Shown here: one piece after another, positions 1-5,183 of the stretch
Position numbering within the stretch: position 1 is the first letter of the stretch
Layout: the number at the start of each line of letters is the position of its first letter
NCBI GenBank assembly: GCA_934364765.1
Contig: CAKRMO010000099.1
Coordinates: 1-5,183 of the forward strand
Reading direction: 5' to 3'
DNA length: 5,183 bases
Source of the DNA: an uncultured Bacteroidaceae bacterium
GTDB lineage: Bacteria > Bacteroidota > Bacteroidia > Bacteroidales > Bacteroidaceae
Program-made: the position numbers and the translations under genes
The notes under the pieces: generated by a model
The model's input: only the letters and a program-made list of their open reading frames with translations
Database searches by the model: none
Told to the model about the DNA's origin: nothing

Positions 1-198
1 TACTACAAACGCGCCGGCGAAATGATACCAAGCAGATTTCTCCCATTATACTACCAAATGAAAGTATGCCAAGAACAAGGCGAACACGTCAGGGCGCGGC
101 AATTCGCACACATCATACTGCACAAGAGAAACAAATTGAAAAAATCCAAGGCCGTGCAGGAAATCATCAAAGAGGCAAGAAACAGCCTGGACGAATAA
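1..198 (+). CDS. C-terminal end of probable O-antigen ligase/polymerase family membrane protein (5' truncated)
   Basis: Frame 1 is open from the left edge and ends at TAA 196-198, giving 65 residues that begin YYKRAGEMIPSRFLPLYYQM and end EARNSLDE. The fragment reads as one TPR-like helix pair (YYKRAGEMIPSRFLPLYY, then a second helix with QEQGEHVRARQFAHIIL) followed by a basic tail rich in Lys/Arg. From memory, Bacteroidales O-antigen ligase/polymerase proteins (Wzy/WaaL-type, many membrane helices) end in this kind of cytoplasmic or periplasmic TPR-like tail, with a pattern like 'A...P..F.PLY.LMK.YQ..G....A...A..IL....K'. The family would polymerise or ligate surface polysaccharide at the inner membrane. 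None of the catalytic or membrane part is inside the window, so the assignment rests on the tail alone. Another TPR-containing protein is the main alternative. No ORF continues directly after it, so it is the last gene of its unit. Confidence 0.5.
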   Translation, partial: YYKRAGEMIPSRFLPLYYQMKVCQEQGEHVRARQFAHIILHKRNKLKKSKAVQEIIKEARNSLDE

Positions 199-355
199 TG
201 CGTCAGGCATTTTCCCCGACGTCCCTTTTCAGAAAATCAAAGCGGTGCTGCCACGAAGCGCACTACCCAGGCATCCCGCCGCACAAATCCGACCAATTTT
301 AAGACCAAGAGGCACAACACCCTGGTTTACAATAGCTTGCCGCGCTTTTGTTTTT

Positions 356-365
356 CTTGTACAAG
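356..365. repeat. Perfect 10-bp palindrome CTTGTACAAG
   Basis: CTTGTACAAG is its own reverse complement. It follows a T-rich stretch (GCGCTTTTGTTTTT). Its centre is 26 bp from the centre of the next palindrome. It could be a protein-binding site or a chance occurrence; no gene start lies nearby. Confidence 0.4.
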
Positions 366-380
366 TTGTTGTTTTACAGA

Positions 381-392
381 CGTTTGCAAACG
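381..392. repeat. Perfect 12-bp palindrome CGTTTGCAAACG
   Basis: CGTTTGCAAACG is a perfect inverted repeat with no spacer, directly before the 21-bp repeat array. Its form suits a dimeric DNA-binding protein, but the site lies between two converging gene ends rather than at a promoter. A regulatory role is therefore uncertain. Confidence 0.45.
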
Positions 393-399
393 GCGAAAA

Positions 400-482
400 A
401 AGGGTCTGATGTAGTTTGAATTATATCAGACATGATTTTTTCTACGTCGGACATAGTTTTTCCTACATCAAATGTAATTTTC
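400..482. repeat. Degenerate 21-bp tandem repeat, about four copies, with embedded dyads
   Basis: Copies start at 400, 421, 442 and 463, with a strict 21-bp period. The second and third are closest: TTATATCAGACATGATTTTT versus CTACGTCGGACATAGTTTTT. The fourth, CTACATCAAATGTAATTTTC, differs from the third mostly by transitions. The first keeps only the core GTC-GA--TAGTTT. Dyads lie within and between copies: CTACGTCGGACATAG (442-456) is palindromic except at its centre and one position pair, and TCTGATGTA (405-413) pairs with TATATCAGA (422-430) across an 8-base loop with one G-T pair. Because the period is a multiple of three, the minus strand reads as heptapeptides (KITFDVG, KTMSDVE, KIMSDII, QTTSDPF) in an open 93-codon frame (374-655). 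I do not call that frame a gene because the part outside the repeat looks like random translation. Confidence 0.75.
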
Positions 483-516
483 GCGGTGTTTGGGAAAGGA
501 CTGGTGATTATGGTTT

Positions 517-537
517 TGCGCCATTTGCAGGGGCGCA
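517..537. repeat. GC-rich dyad TGCGCC...GGCGCA
   Basis: TGCGCC (517-522) and GGCGCA (532-537) form a perfect 6-bp inverted repeat around a 9-base loop. On neither strand is it followed by a T-run, so it is not a standard intrinsic terminator. It sits between the repeat array and the end of the LuxR-type gene and could stabilise a transcript 3' end. Confidence 0.3.
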
Positions 538-670
538 TTGCATACGCCCGGTACGCCACCGCATGAACCACACCGCAGACCACCGCCTTTACATTGCAAA
601 CCGGCGCAATTTGGGCGTGAGAATACGTCCCGATGAAAGCGCCAGACGTTGACAATTGCGTGTTTGAGGC

Positions 671-1669
671 TTATTCCTGCTGTTGCCCGATGCTGCGTTT
701 TAGGGCTTCGTACAAATTGTCCTGCGGGAGGAGCGAAAGCTTCTTGCGTATGTTCACACGCTGTGTGTTTATGTTGCTCTTGCTTTTGTTGAGCAGCCGG
801 CATATCTCGCCCTGCTTTTTGCCCTGAATGATCAGCGTGCATATTTCACGCTCCGAGGGGGTGAGGCTTGGGAGGGAATGCTTCAGCTTTCTGAACACAG
901 ACTTCGACTCGTTGTAGTATGACAGCACGTTAGCCACGATGTTCCTTGTGGTTTCGGGACTCAGCTCGCTGAACAGCCTTTCGGCGATTGCCGGCGAGTA
1001 GGCCTTTCTGCCCAGGTGGATATACGCCCTCACCTGCGGCCTTTTCATTCGGAAAAGAAAGAGAAGCTCCTGCTCGTCGCGCCTGAATTTCGCGTTTTCG
1101 CTGTTAAGAAGGGCTGAGTTGGCTACAAGCCTTTCGCCGCAAAACGACATAATTACAAAGGAGACGAGTATGAGCAGCAGGAAGTCGCGCAGCGGCCCGC
1201 TTTCCATTTGGCACATTGAATAAACGCATACGGCTGATGTCATGCCACCAAGCATAAGGGAGTTCCATTTAAGGTATGACATGGTGGAGTAGAGGCTGTT
1301 AAGTGCCAGAAGCACTATGTTTGCGAGGGCAATGTGGTCGGTGAAGTCGGAACCGTCGCTGACAAACACCATTGTCTCGGCCGAAAGGAAAATGTGGGAT
1401 GTGAGGGTGGTTGCATACAGACAGGCCTTGAGCGGTATCACGCGGCGCACGTAAAGAACGAACAGCACGACGACAGAAGTCAGAAACAGCGCGTTTGTCC
1501 TTAAAAACAGCGGGTTGTCAAGCCCGGTGAGGCCCGTGAGGTCAAAAACAAGCCCCACTATAAGAATGGATTCGTAGAAAATAAGTGTCATAAGGCGTTG
1601 CCGCCCTATGAACGAAATTTCGCGCAAAAGAAAGTTGCGCAACAGGAAATTGTTATGATGCTTGCTCAT
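671..1669 (-). CDS. Six-helix membrane-anchored LuxR/GerE-type transcriptional regulator
   Basis: Complete 332-residue protein, ATG at 1669-1667, TAA at 673-671. The N-terminal half is hydrophobic, with six likely membrane helices at about residues 27-45, 58-75, 79-98, 112-128, 135-153 and 160-177. A charged, probably cytoplasmic linker (about 180-265) follows. The C-terminus is a LuxR/GerE helix-turn-helix at about 266-325: LTPSEREICTLI begins the domain, GKKQGEICRLLNKSKSNI is the helix-turn-helix, and NTQRVNIRKKL is the recognition end. There is no response-regulator receiver domain and no conserved phospho-acceptor pattern, so signalling probably enters through the membrane part. This is known in Bacteroidales, where LuxR-type domains are joined to membrane or TPR regions. 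Upstream of the ATG is AAAGGAAA, a poor and very close ribosome site. The gene diverges from the giant exported-protein gene, the most obvious candidate target. An in-frame Met at residue 27 would remove only the basic N-terminus. Confidence 0.85.
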   Translation of the reverse strand: MSKHHNNFLLRNFLLREISFIGRQRLMTLIFYESILIVGLVFDLTGLTGLDNPLFLRTNALFLTSVVVLFVLYVRRVIPLKACLYATTLTSHIFLSAETMVFVSDGSDFTDHIALANIVLLALNSLYSTMSYLKWNSLMLGGMTSAVCVYSMCQMESGPLRDFLLLILVSFVIMSFCGERLVANSALLNSENAKFRRDEQELLFLFRMKRPQVRAYIHLGRKAYSPAIAERLFSELSPETTRNIVANVLSYYNESKSVFRKLKHSLPSLTPSEREICTLIIQGKKQGEICRLLNKSKSNINTQRVNIRKKLSLLPQDNLYEALKRSIGQQQE

Positions 1670-1728
1670 TTTCCTTTATTACGGTGAGTGGCTGACGCTT
1701 TTTGTCGTTCAGCAGGTTTCAGTATGTG

Positions 1729-1736
1729 CAAAATTA
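1729..1736 (-). promoter_or_regulatory. Possible -7 box TAATTTTG for the LuxR-type gene
   Basis: Read on the minus strand, TAATTTTG fits TAnnTTTG. A CTG trinucleotide (plus 1755-1757) lies 18 bp upstream, one mismatch from the -33 TTG. Transcription from here would give a leader of roughly 55-60 nt to the ATG at 1669. The match is short and the region AT-rich. Confidence 0.35.
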
Positions 1737-1741
1737 ATAAA

Positions 1742-1749
1742 TAGTTTTG
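1742..1749 (+). promoter_or_regulatory. Possible -7 box TAGTTTTG (upstream copy)
   Basis: TAGTTTTG fits TAnnTTTG on the plus strand, only 5 bp from the minus-strand box at 1729-1736. No TTG is found at the proper distance upstream. Used as a promoter it would leave a leader of about 240 nt, which makes it less likely than the copy at 1901 for the exported-protein gene. Confidence 0.25.
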
Positions 1750-1900
1750 ATTTACAGTGCATTTATGAATTAAAAATGCTTTGTTGTATAAATTGTTTTT
1801 ATCGTTTGAAAACCTTGGGGCAAAAAAGCATAATAGGGAAATGTTGGAATATGACAACACAAAACAGGTTGAGGACAAACATCACAAGGTTTGCTTTGAA

Positions 1901-1908
1901 TAGTTTTG
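1901..1908 (+). promoter_or_regulatory. Possible -7 box TAGTTTTG for the exported-protein gene
   Basis: TAGTTTTG fits TAnnTTTG and lies within a repeated decamer AATAGTTTTG. Transcription would start near 1915, giving a leader of about 80-95 nt to the possible starts at 1996 or 2008. The nearest TTG (1869-1871) is about 29 bp upstream, too far for the usual -33 element, so this is a weak call or an activator-dependent promoter. Confidence 0.35.
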
Positions 1909-1995
1909 CACCGTGTTTTGAGCGGCAAGGCTAAATAAAGCAGAATTATTGCAATGGAACAAACACATTGGTACAGTCCACAAGATAACTAAACA

Positions 1996-2091
1996 ATGAT
2001 ATTTCTAATGAGAACTGACAAACTGATGAGGAGAGGGAGGCGAATGCTTGCGGCAGCAGCCTTTCTCTTTGCGTTTGCCGAGGCGAACGCG
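1996..2091 (+). other. Signal peptide of the exported protein
   Basis: The first 32 residues (from ATG 1996) contain a basic n-region ending RRGRR, a hydrophobic core MLAAAAFLFAFA and a c-region EANA, with cleavage expected before QNVFVTPQ. The Ala-x-Ala pattern (ANA, positions -3 and -1) fits signal peptidase I. Starting at 2026 gives a compact 22-residue signal; starting at 1996 adds an unusual hydrophobic MIFLM at the extreme N-terminus, which argues for 2008 or 2026. Confidence 0.75.
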
Positions 2092-5000
2092 CAAAATGTG
2101 TTCGTAACACCACAAACCGGAAAATTGATTGCTGCCAAGACGAGCAGCGAAGAAACAGGCTTCGCAAAAGGATGGAACTCCTTATGGAAGCACAACCAGC
2201 TTCCGTTGACGATAACCGTTGCGGATGATGGCGGGCTTACCGGCGCGGGCGAGCTGAAAACCCCCGCAGCCAATCTGAACCTTTCGCAAAATAAGGACGC
2301 TTTGGTTTTGTGCGGGGGTGAGGCTAGCGACTCTTATATGGTGATAACATTGCCTAAAGGATATAGGTTCACCGGCTACAACATGACCTTGCAGAACAAT
2401 ATGGACGGCACGGCATTCGGCGGTTTTAGTTTTGTGTCCATGAACAAGGCATTTTATGAAACCAACAGTGCGTATGACAAGAACAGCGCAATGTCGGTTG
2501 CCAAAAATGATGCGGGCGCAACTGCCATGACCGGCGGCGACAAGAAGGAATATACCATGGCACGCCAGTCGAAAGGAAAGGACGACATGGGAAACCGCCT
2601 GTACTTTCTTCTGTCGCGGTCTGCAAGCGGCTTTTATGCTGTAACGATAAAGTCTTTCGAGGTTTTTTTCACCACAGACGATTTTACGGCAACAATGTCT
2701 CCAGGCAGTTTGCAGGGGGCTGTGAGCTTTTGTGAAACACCTTTCCTTATAGACAAGTTCGACTTGGGCGAAATAAAGAAGAACACCAAGGGCGGCAGCA
2801 CATACTACAGCTACGACTACCAGAATGTGAAGGACGCAACGGCGAACAATGTGCTTTACCAGCAGGATGCGGTGAGCGGCGGCATGGCTGGAGACTTTGC
2901 GACGGCAAAGCATATATCGGCGCGGAATGCCGGCGGGCAGCCGTGGTTTGCGCTAAGCGGCGACACATATTACGCCGAGTCTCCCACGTCAGTCAAGCTT
3001 TCGGACGGAAAGACCGAGTTGCCGGTGGGCTACCGCATAACAGGCGCGAAACTGAAACTCGCGGGAAAGTCAGAGGCGGGCTTCTGCATCACAATGCAGC
3101 AAAGCGGAAAAACTGTGTATTTAGGCACAGACCTCAAATTTTCAAGCAACATTACTGTTTGGGAATGGGAAGGGAAAAAGATAAAGTGCGGAGACAAATA
3201 TTTGAGCATAAAACGTGATGGTTTTATATTCCAGACTTATAAAATAGAGATTGCAAGCAGTGTGGGCAATGGTATTTCTTTTGAAGTGGCAAACGGAATG
3301 CTCCGTGGAGTTTATAATGGTTCTGCATATAATTATGATGGTTATGTAACGATGTCTTCCGATGGCGAATTAACGCTAACAACTTCGAGTACTTCAGCCG
3401 CCTCGTATTTGGCGTGGGATGCATACAACCCCAATTACACATTGAAACTGTATGGAACAGACAAGGACAATCCTGTGAAAACAGTATCGATGGACGCTTC
3501 GAGTGCGGAGCAGACTGTGGAGGTTGGCAATCTTAACAACGATGCAGTGAAGTTCTCGGTAGAGGGACTTGAGGGCGACGCCAAGGCTTTGGTGCAGGTG
3601 GAGCTTACAATGGAATATCTCAATCCTTATATCAGCAGCCTTGATGTTGTGTGCCACGAAGCCAACGGCCAGACCGTGAGGCAGACTTTGAACACGAACA
3701 ACTTCGAGGTGAGGGGCGGGGAGTTCAAGTTCCATGTCCCGGAGGACGGCGGCAGCAAGTGCACGTTCTCTTTTGAAAACCTGAAGAGCAACTACGCCGA
3801 CAATACATATTATAATGGCGAGCATAATGGCACGTCGCGCTACAATTTCGTGGAGTCGGAATACTGGACAAGCGGCAAGGGACTGAAACTTTACGAGGGC
3901 TACGACCCGAACGCCGCTTACGAGACAAAGGTCTCCACAGTTTTGGCAGGAACTGTCCCGTTCCGTTTCAGCAACATTGACGAACTGGAGAACACCAGCA
4001 CATCCGAGAAGGCAAGGCAGCTTGAGGAATACCCGTTCTCGCTGGAGGCTTACAGGGCGCAGACAAAGCCCGCCGCCGGGGAATTCAAGCAGTTCGAGCT
4101 TGCCGTGGGCGACAAAGGGACGGCTTACTTGTTCGTCGCAGATGAGACGCGCTACAACATAGCCCCCACCACGGCTTCGGAGCACCGCTATTTTGCCTAC
4201 TACAAAATGGACGTGGAGCTTTTGAAGGGAACATACACCGCCAATACGGATTTGACCAAGATATACGAATCTACTTGCTATGAAGGCGACAAGACCGCCG
4301 CGATGTGGGGCGCGAAAATAACCACAGTCGGAGAAACTGGAGAGAATGTGGCAGGAAACCTCACGACTGCGCAAATCAAGGCGCAGCTTGACGGGAAACT
4401 CGCCGGTGAGGGCGTTGACTCAAGCCAAATTCTCTATGTTGACTTGAGCGGGCTTAACAGCGTTGTCGAGACAGACGACGTTACGTTTGCAACCCTGCGC
4501 GACGGTCTTGCGCCAAACACTTTGGTCTATCTTCCCAAGGGCGTGAATGCCGGCACATACAATTATGCCTCGCAGCTTCAGGACGGTTCGGCGTTCTATG
4601 CTTGCGGCAACATAAAGATTGCGGACAAATATCCGTTCTTTGCGCCACACGGAATAACAGTAACCGCAGAGCAGTATGTGGAGTATACTCGCAAGATAAC
4701 CACTGACAGGAATGGAAAGGTGAGGATTGCCACCGTGATGCTGCCTTTCACCGTGAGCGTGGAGGGCAACGGGCTGCACACAAACGAGGACGGCACTTCG
4801 CTGTCGGTGTGGACAATGCAGGAGGACAACTTTATAAGCACCACCTCGCCCGACGGCAGCCCGACAAACTACAGTTCGGACGTGCATTTTGTGGAGTATT
4901 CCTCGTTTACGGGCAAAACCGAGGCTGACGCACCGTATATGGTCAAGGTGGAAAACGCTCCCGAGGATGCCGGCTCGTCGTTCACCATTAGGCAGTACGG

Positions 5001-5183
5001 CTCTAACATCCGGGCAACCGCAACTGGCGGACAATATGGCGGCAACACGTCAACGGGAACGCTTGGCGGAGCTTCGTTCACCTTTACGCCCAAGGCTTCG
5101 TATGCTGGCATGAAGCTCGCCAAGGCAGGGAACTTCTTCTATTTCGGACAGGGAATGTTCCTCAACTCGCAGAACATAAATGG
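1996..5183 (+). CDS. Very large exported, probably cell-surface protein (3' truncated)
   Basis: An uninterrupted frame of over 1060 codons follows TAA 1990-1992 and is still open at the window end. Possible ATGs are 1996, 2008, 2026 and 2044; none has a decisive ribosome site. 2008 or 2026 gives the neater signal peptide: basic RRGRR, hydrophobic MLAAAAFLFAFA, cleavage after EANA before Gln33 (1996 numbering). There is no lipobox Cys, so signal peptidase I is expected. Residues about 105-228 look like a beta-sandwich (VITLPKGYRFTGY to LSRSASGFYAVTIKSFEVFF). Residues about 375-410 resemble a trefoil-like repeat (YLGTDLK, GKKIKCGDKYLSI). Residues about 816-1000 follow an order I associate with large Prevotella/Bacteroides exported proteins: DLSGLNSV, NTLVYLPKG, KYPFFAPHG, YTRKI, TVMLPFTV, PYMVKV. 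No enzyme active-site motif was recognised; an adhesin or structural surface role is inference. The C-terminus, which would show any sorting domain, is missing. Confidence 0.85.
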   Translation, partial: MIFLMRTDKLMRRGRRMLAAAAFLFAFAEANAQNVFVTPQTGKLIAAKTSSEETGFAKGWNSLWKHNQLPLTITVADDGGLTGAGELKTPAANLNLSQNKDALVLCGGEASDSYMVITLPKGYRFTGYNMTLQNNMDGTAFGGFSFVSMNKAFYETNSAYDKNSAMSVAKNDAGATAMTGGDKKEYTMARQSKGKDDMGNRLYFLLSRSASGFYAVTIKSFEVFFTTDDFTATMSPGSLQGAVSFCETPFLIDKFDLGEIKKNTKGGSTYYSYDYQNVKDATANNVLYQQDAVSGGMAGDFATAKHISARNAGGQPWFALSGDTYYAESPTSVKLSDGKTELPVGYRITGAKLKLAGKSEAGFCITMQQSGKTVYLGTDLKFSSNITVWEWEGKKIKCGDKYLSIKRDGFIFQTYKIEIASSVGNGISFEVANGMLRGVYNGSAYNYDGYVTMSSDGELTLTTSSTSAASYLAWDAYNPNYTLKLYGTDKDNPVKTVSMDASSAEQTVEVGNLNNDAVKFSVEGLEGDAKALVQVELTMEYLNPYISSLDVVCHEANGQTVRQTLNTNNFEVRGGEFKFHVPEDGGSKCTFSFENLKSNYADNTYYNGEHNGTSRYNFVESEYWTSGKGLKLYEGYDPNAAYETKVSTVLAGTVPFRFSNIDELENTSTSEKARQLEEYPFSLEAYRAQTKPAAGEFKQFELAVGDKGTAYLFVADETRYNIAPTTASEHRYFAYYKMDVELLKGTYTANTDLTKIYESTCYEGDKTAAMWGAKITTVGETGENVAGNLTTAQIKAQLDGKLAGEGVDSSQILYVDLSGLNSVVETDDVTFATLRDGLAPNTLVYLPKGVNAGTYNYASQLQDGSAFYACGNIKIADKYPFFAPHGITVTAEQYVEYTRKITTDRNGKVRIATVMLPFTVSVEGNGLHTNEDGTSLSVWTMQEDNFISTTSPDGSPTNYSSDVHFVEYSSFTGKTEADAPYMVKVENAPEDAGSSFTIRQYGSNIRATATGGQYGGNTSTGTLGGASFTFTPKASYAGMKLAKAGNFFYFGQGMFLNSQNIN

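Larger units (their letters stand above)
199..670. other. Noncoding region between convergent genes
   Basis: No convincing gene lies between the stop of the left-hand gene and the stop of the LuxR-type gene. Short frames exist on both strands, but they have no start signal, mixed composition and no recognisable domain. The region holds two perfect palindromes, a 21-bp tandem repeat array and a GC-rich dyad, described separately. I see no classical GC stem followed by a T-run for either flanking gene. Transcripts may end within the repeat/dyad block, but that is inference. No tRNA-like cloverleaf or rRNA sequence was noticed. Confidence 0.6.
1670..1995. promoter_or_regulatory. Divergent intergenic region between the LuxR-type gene and the exported-protein gene
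   Basis: About 326 bp, clearly more AT-rich than the flanking genes, separate two divergent starts. The region holds three matches to the Bacteroidetes -7 consensus TAnnTTTG (minus strand 1729-1736; plus strand 1742-1749 and 1901-1908). None has a good -33 TTG at the usual 19-21 bp spacing, so all are tentative. The decamer AATAGTTTTG occurs twice (1740-1749, 1899-1908). Short open frames cross the region on both strands but look like random translation. Nothing resembling a riboswitch or tRNA was noticed. Confidence 0.6.

Noticed and set aside
66..302. 78-codon plus-strand frame overlapping the left-hand gene
   Set aside because: It overlaps the better-supported frame-1 coding end, is extremely Arg/Gln/His-rich, and looks like an out-of-frame translation.
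400..482. CRISPR array
   Set aside because: Units are directly adjacent with no unique spacers, and the 21-bp period is too short for a repeat plus spacer.
625..649. Inverted repeat ACGTC...GACGT as a terminator of the LuxR-type gene
   Set aside because: Only 5 bp of stem with a 15-base loop and no T-run on the minus strand; expected by chance.
374..655. 93-codon minus-strand frame, starting 15 bp after the LuxR-type gene stop and containing SDV/SDI heptapeptide repeats
   Set aside because: The repeat explains the open frame; the rest is Cys/Ala/Arg-rich without domain-like features, and the plus strand is open across the same repeat. It has no clear ribosome site. Kept only as a comment on the repeat.
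1662..1934. Short open frames on both strands across the divergent intergenic region
   Set aside because: AT-rich, with compositions typical of random translation (Cys, Asn, Leu runs), no start signals, and they cover the probable promoters.
2182..2913. 243-codon minus-strand frame antisense to the exported-protein gene
   Set aside because: The plus frame is open for over 3 kb with a signal peptide and coherent beta-rich protein; the antisense frame is Cys/His/Arg-rich and follows from codon bias.
3394..4374. 326-codon minus-strand frame antisense to the exported-protein gene
   Set aside because: Long only because the sense strand avoids certain codons; its translation is His/Cys/Val-rich with no domain, and it has no separate promoter or ribosome site.

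Overview
The window looks like a chromosomal segment from a Bacteroidales bacterium, most likely Prevotella-like. The reasons are: TAnnTTTG-type -7 promoter boxes, weak or absent Shine-Dalgarno sites, a membrane-bound LuxR-type regulator without a receiver domain, and a very large exported protein whose last third carries sequence patterns I associate with Prevotella/Bacteroides surface proteins. The taxon is inferred from style, not from a marker gene.

Layout: (1) Bases 1-198 (+) hold the last 65 codons of a gene that enters from the left, probably the C-terminal TPR-like tail of an O-antigen ligase/polymerase (Wzy/WaaL-type) membrane protein. (2) Bases 199-670 are noncoding DNA between two convergent genes. 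They contain two perfect palindromes (356-365, 381-392), a degenerate 21-bp tandem repeat of about four copies (400-482), and a small GC-rich dyad (517-537). (3) Bases 671-1669 (-) encode a complete 332-aa regulator with six predicted membrane helices and a C-terminal LuxR/GerE helix-turn-helix. (4) Bases 1670-1995 are a divergent, AT-rich intergenic region with promoter-like boxes for both directions, including a 21-bp dyad whose arms are back-to-back -7 boxes. (5) From 1996 to the right edge (+) runs one uninterrupted reading frame of more than 1060 codons with a signal peptide. It has no catalytic motif I recognise and is cut off by the window end.

The main functional idea is the divergent pair: a membrane-anchored LuxR-type regulator facing a giant exported protein across about 326 bp. 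The regulator may sense something at the cell envelope and control the exported protein. This is inferred from gene order and architecture only. The ligase tail is convergent with the regulator and is probably a separate transcription unit.
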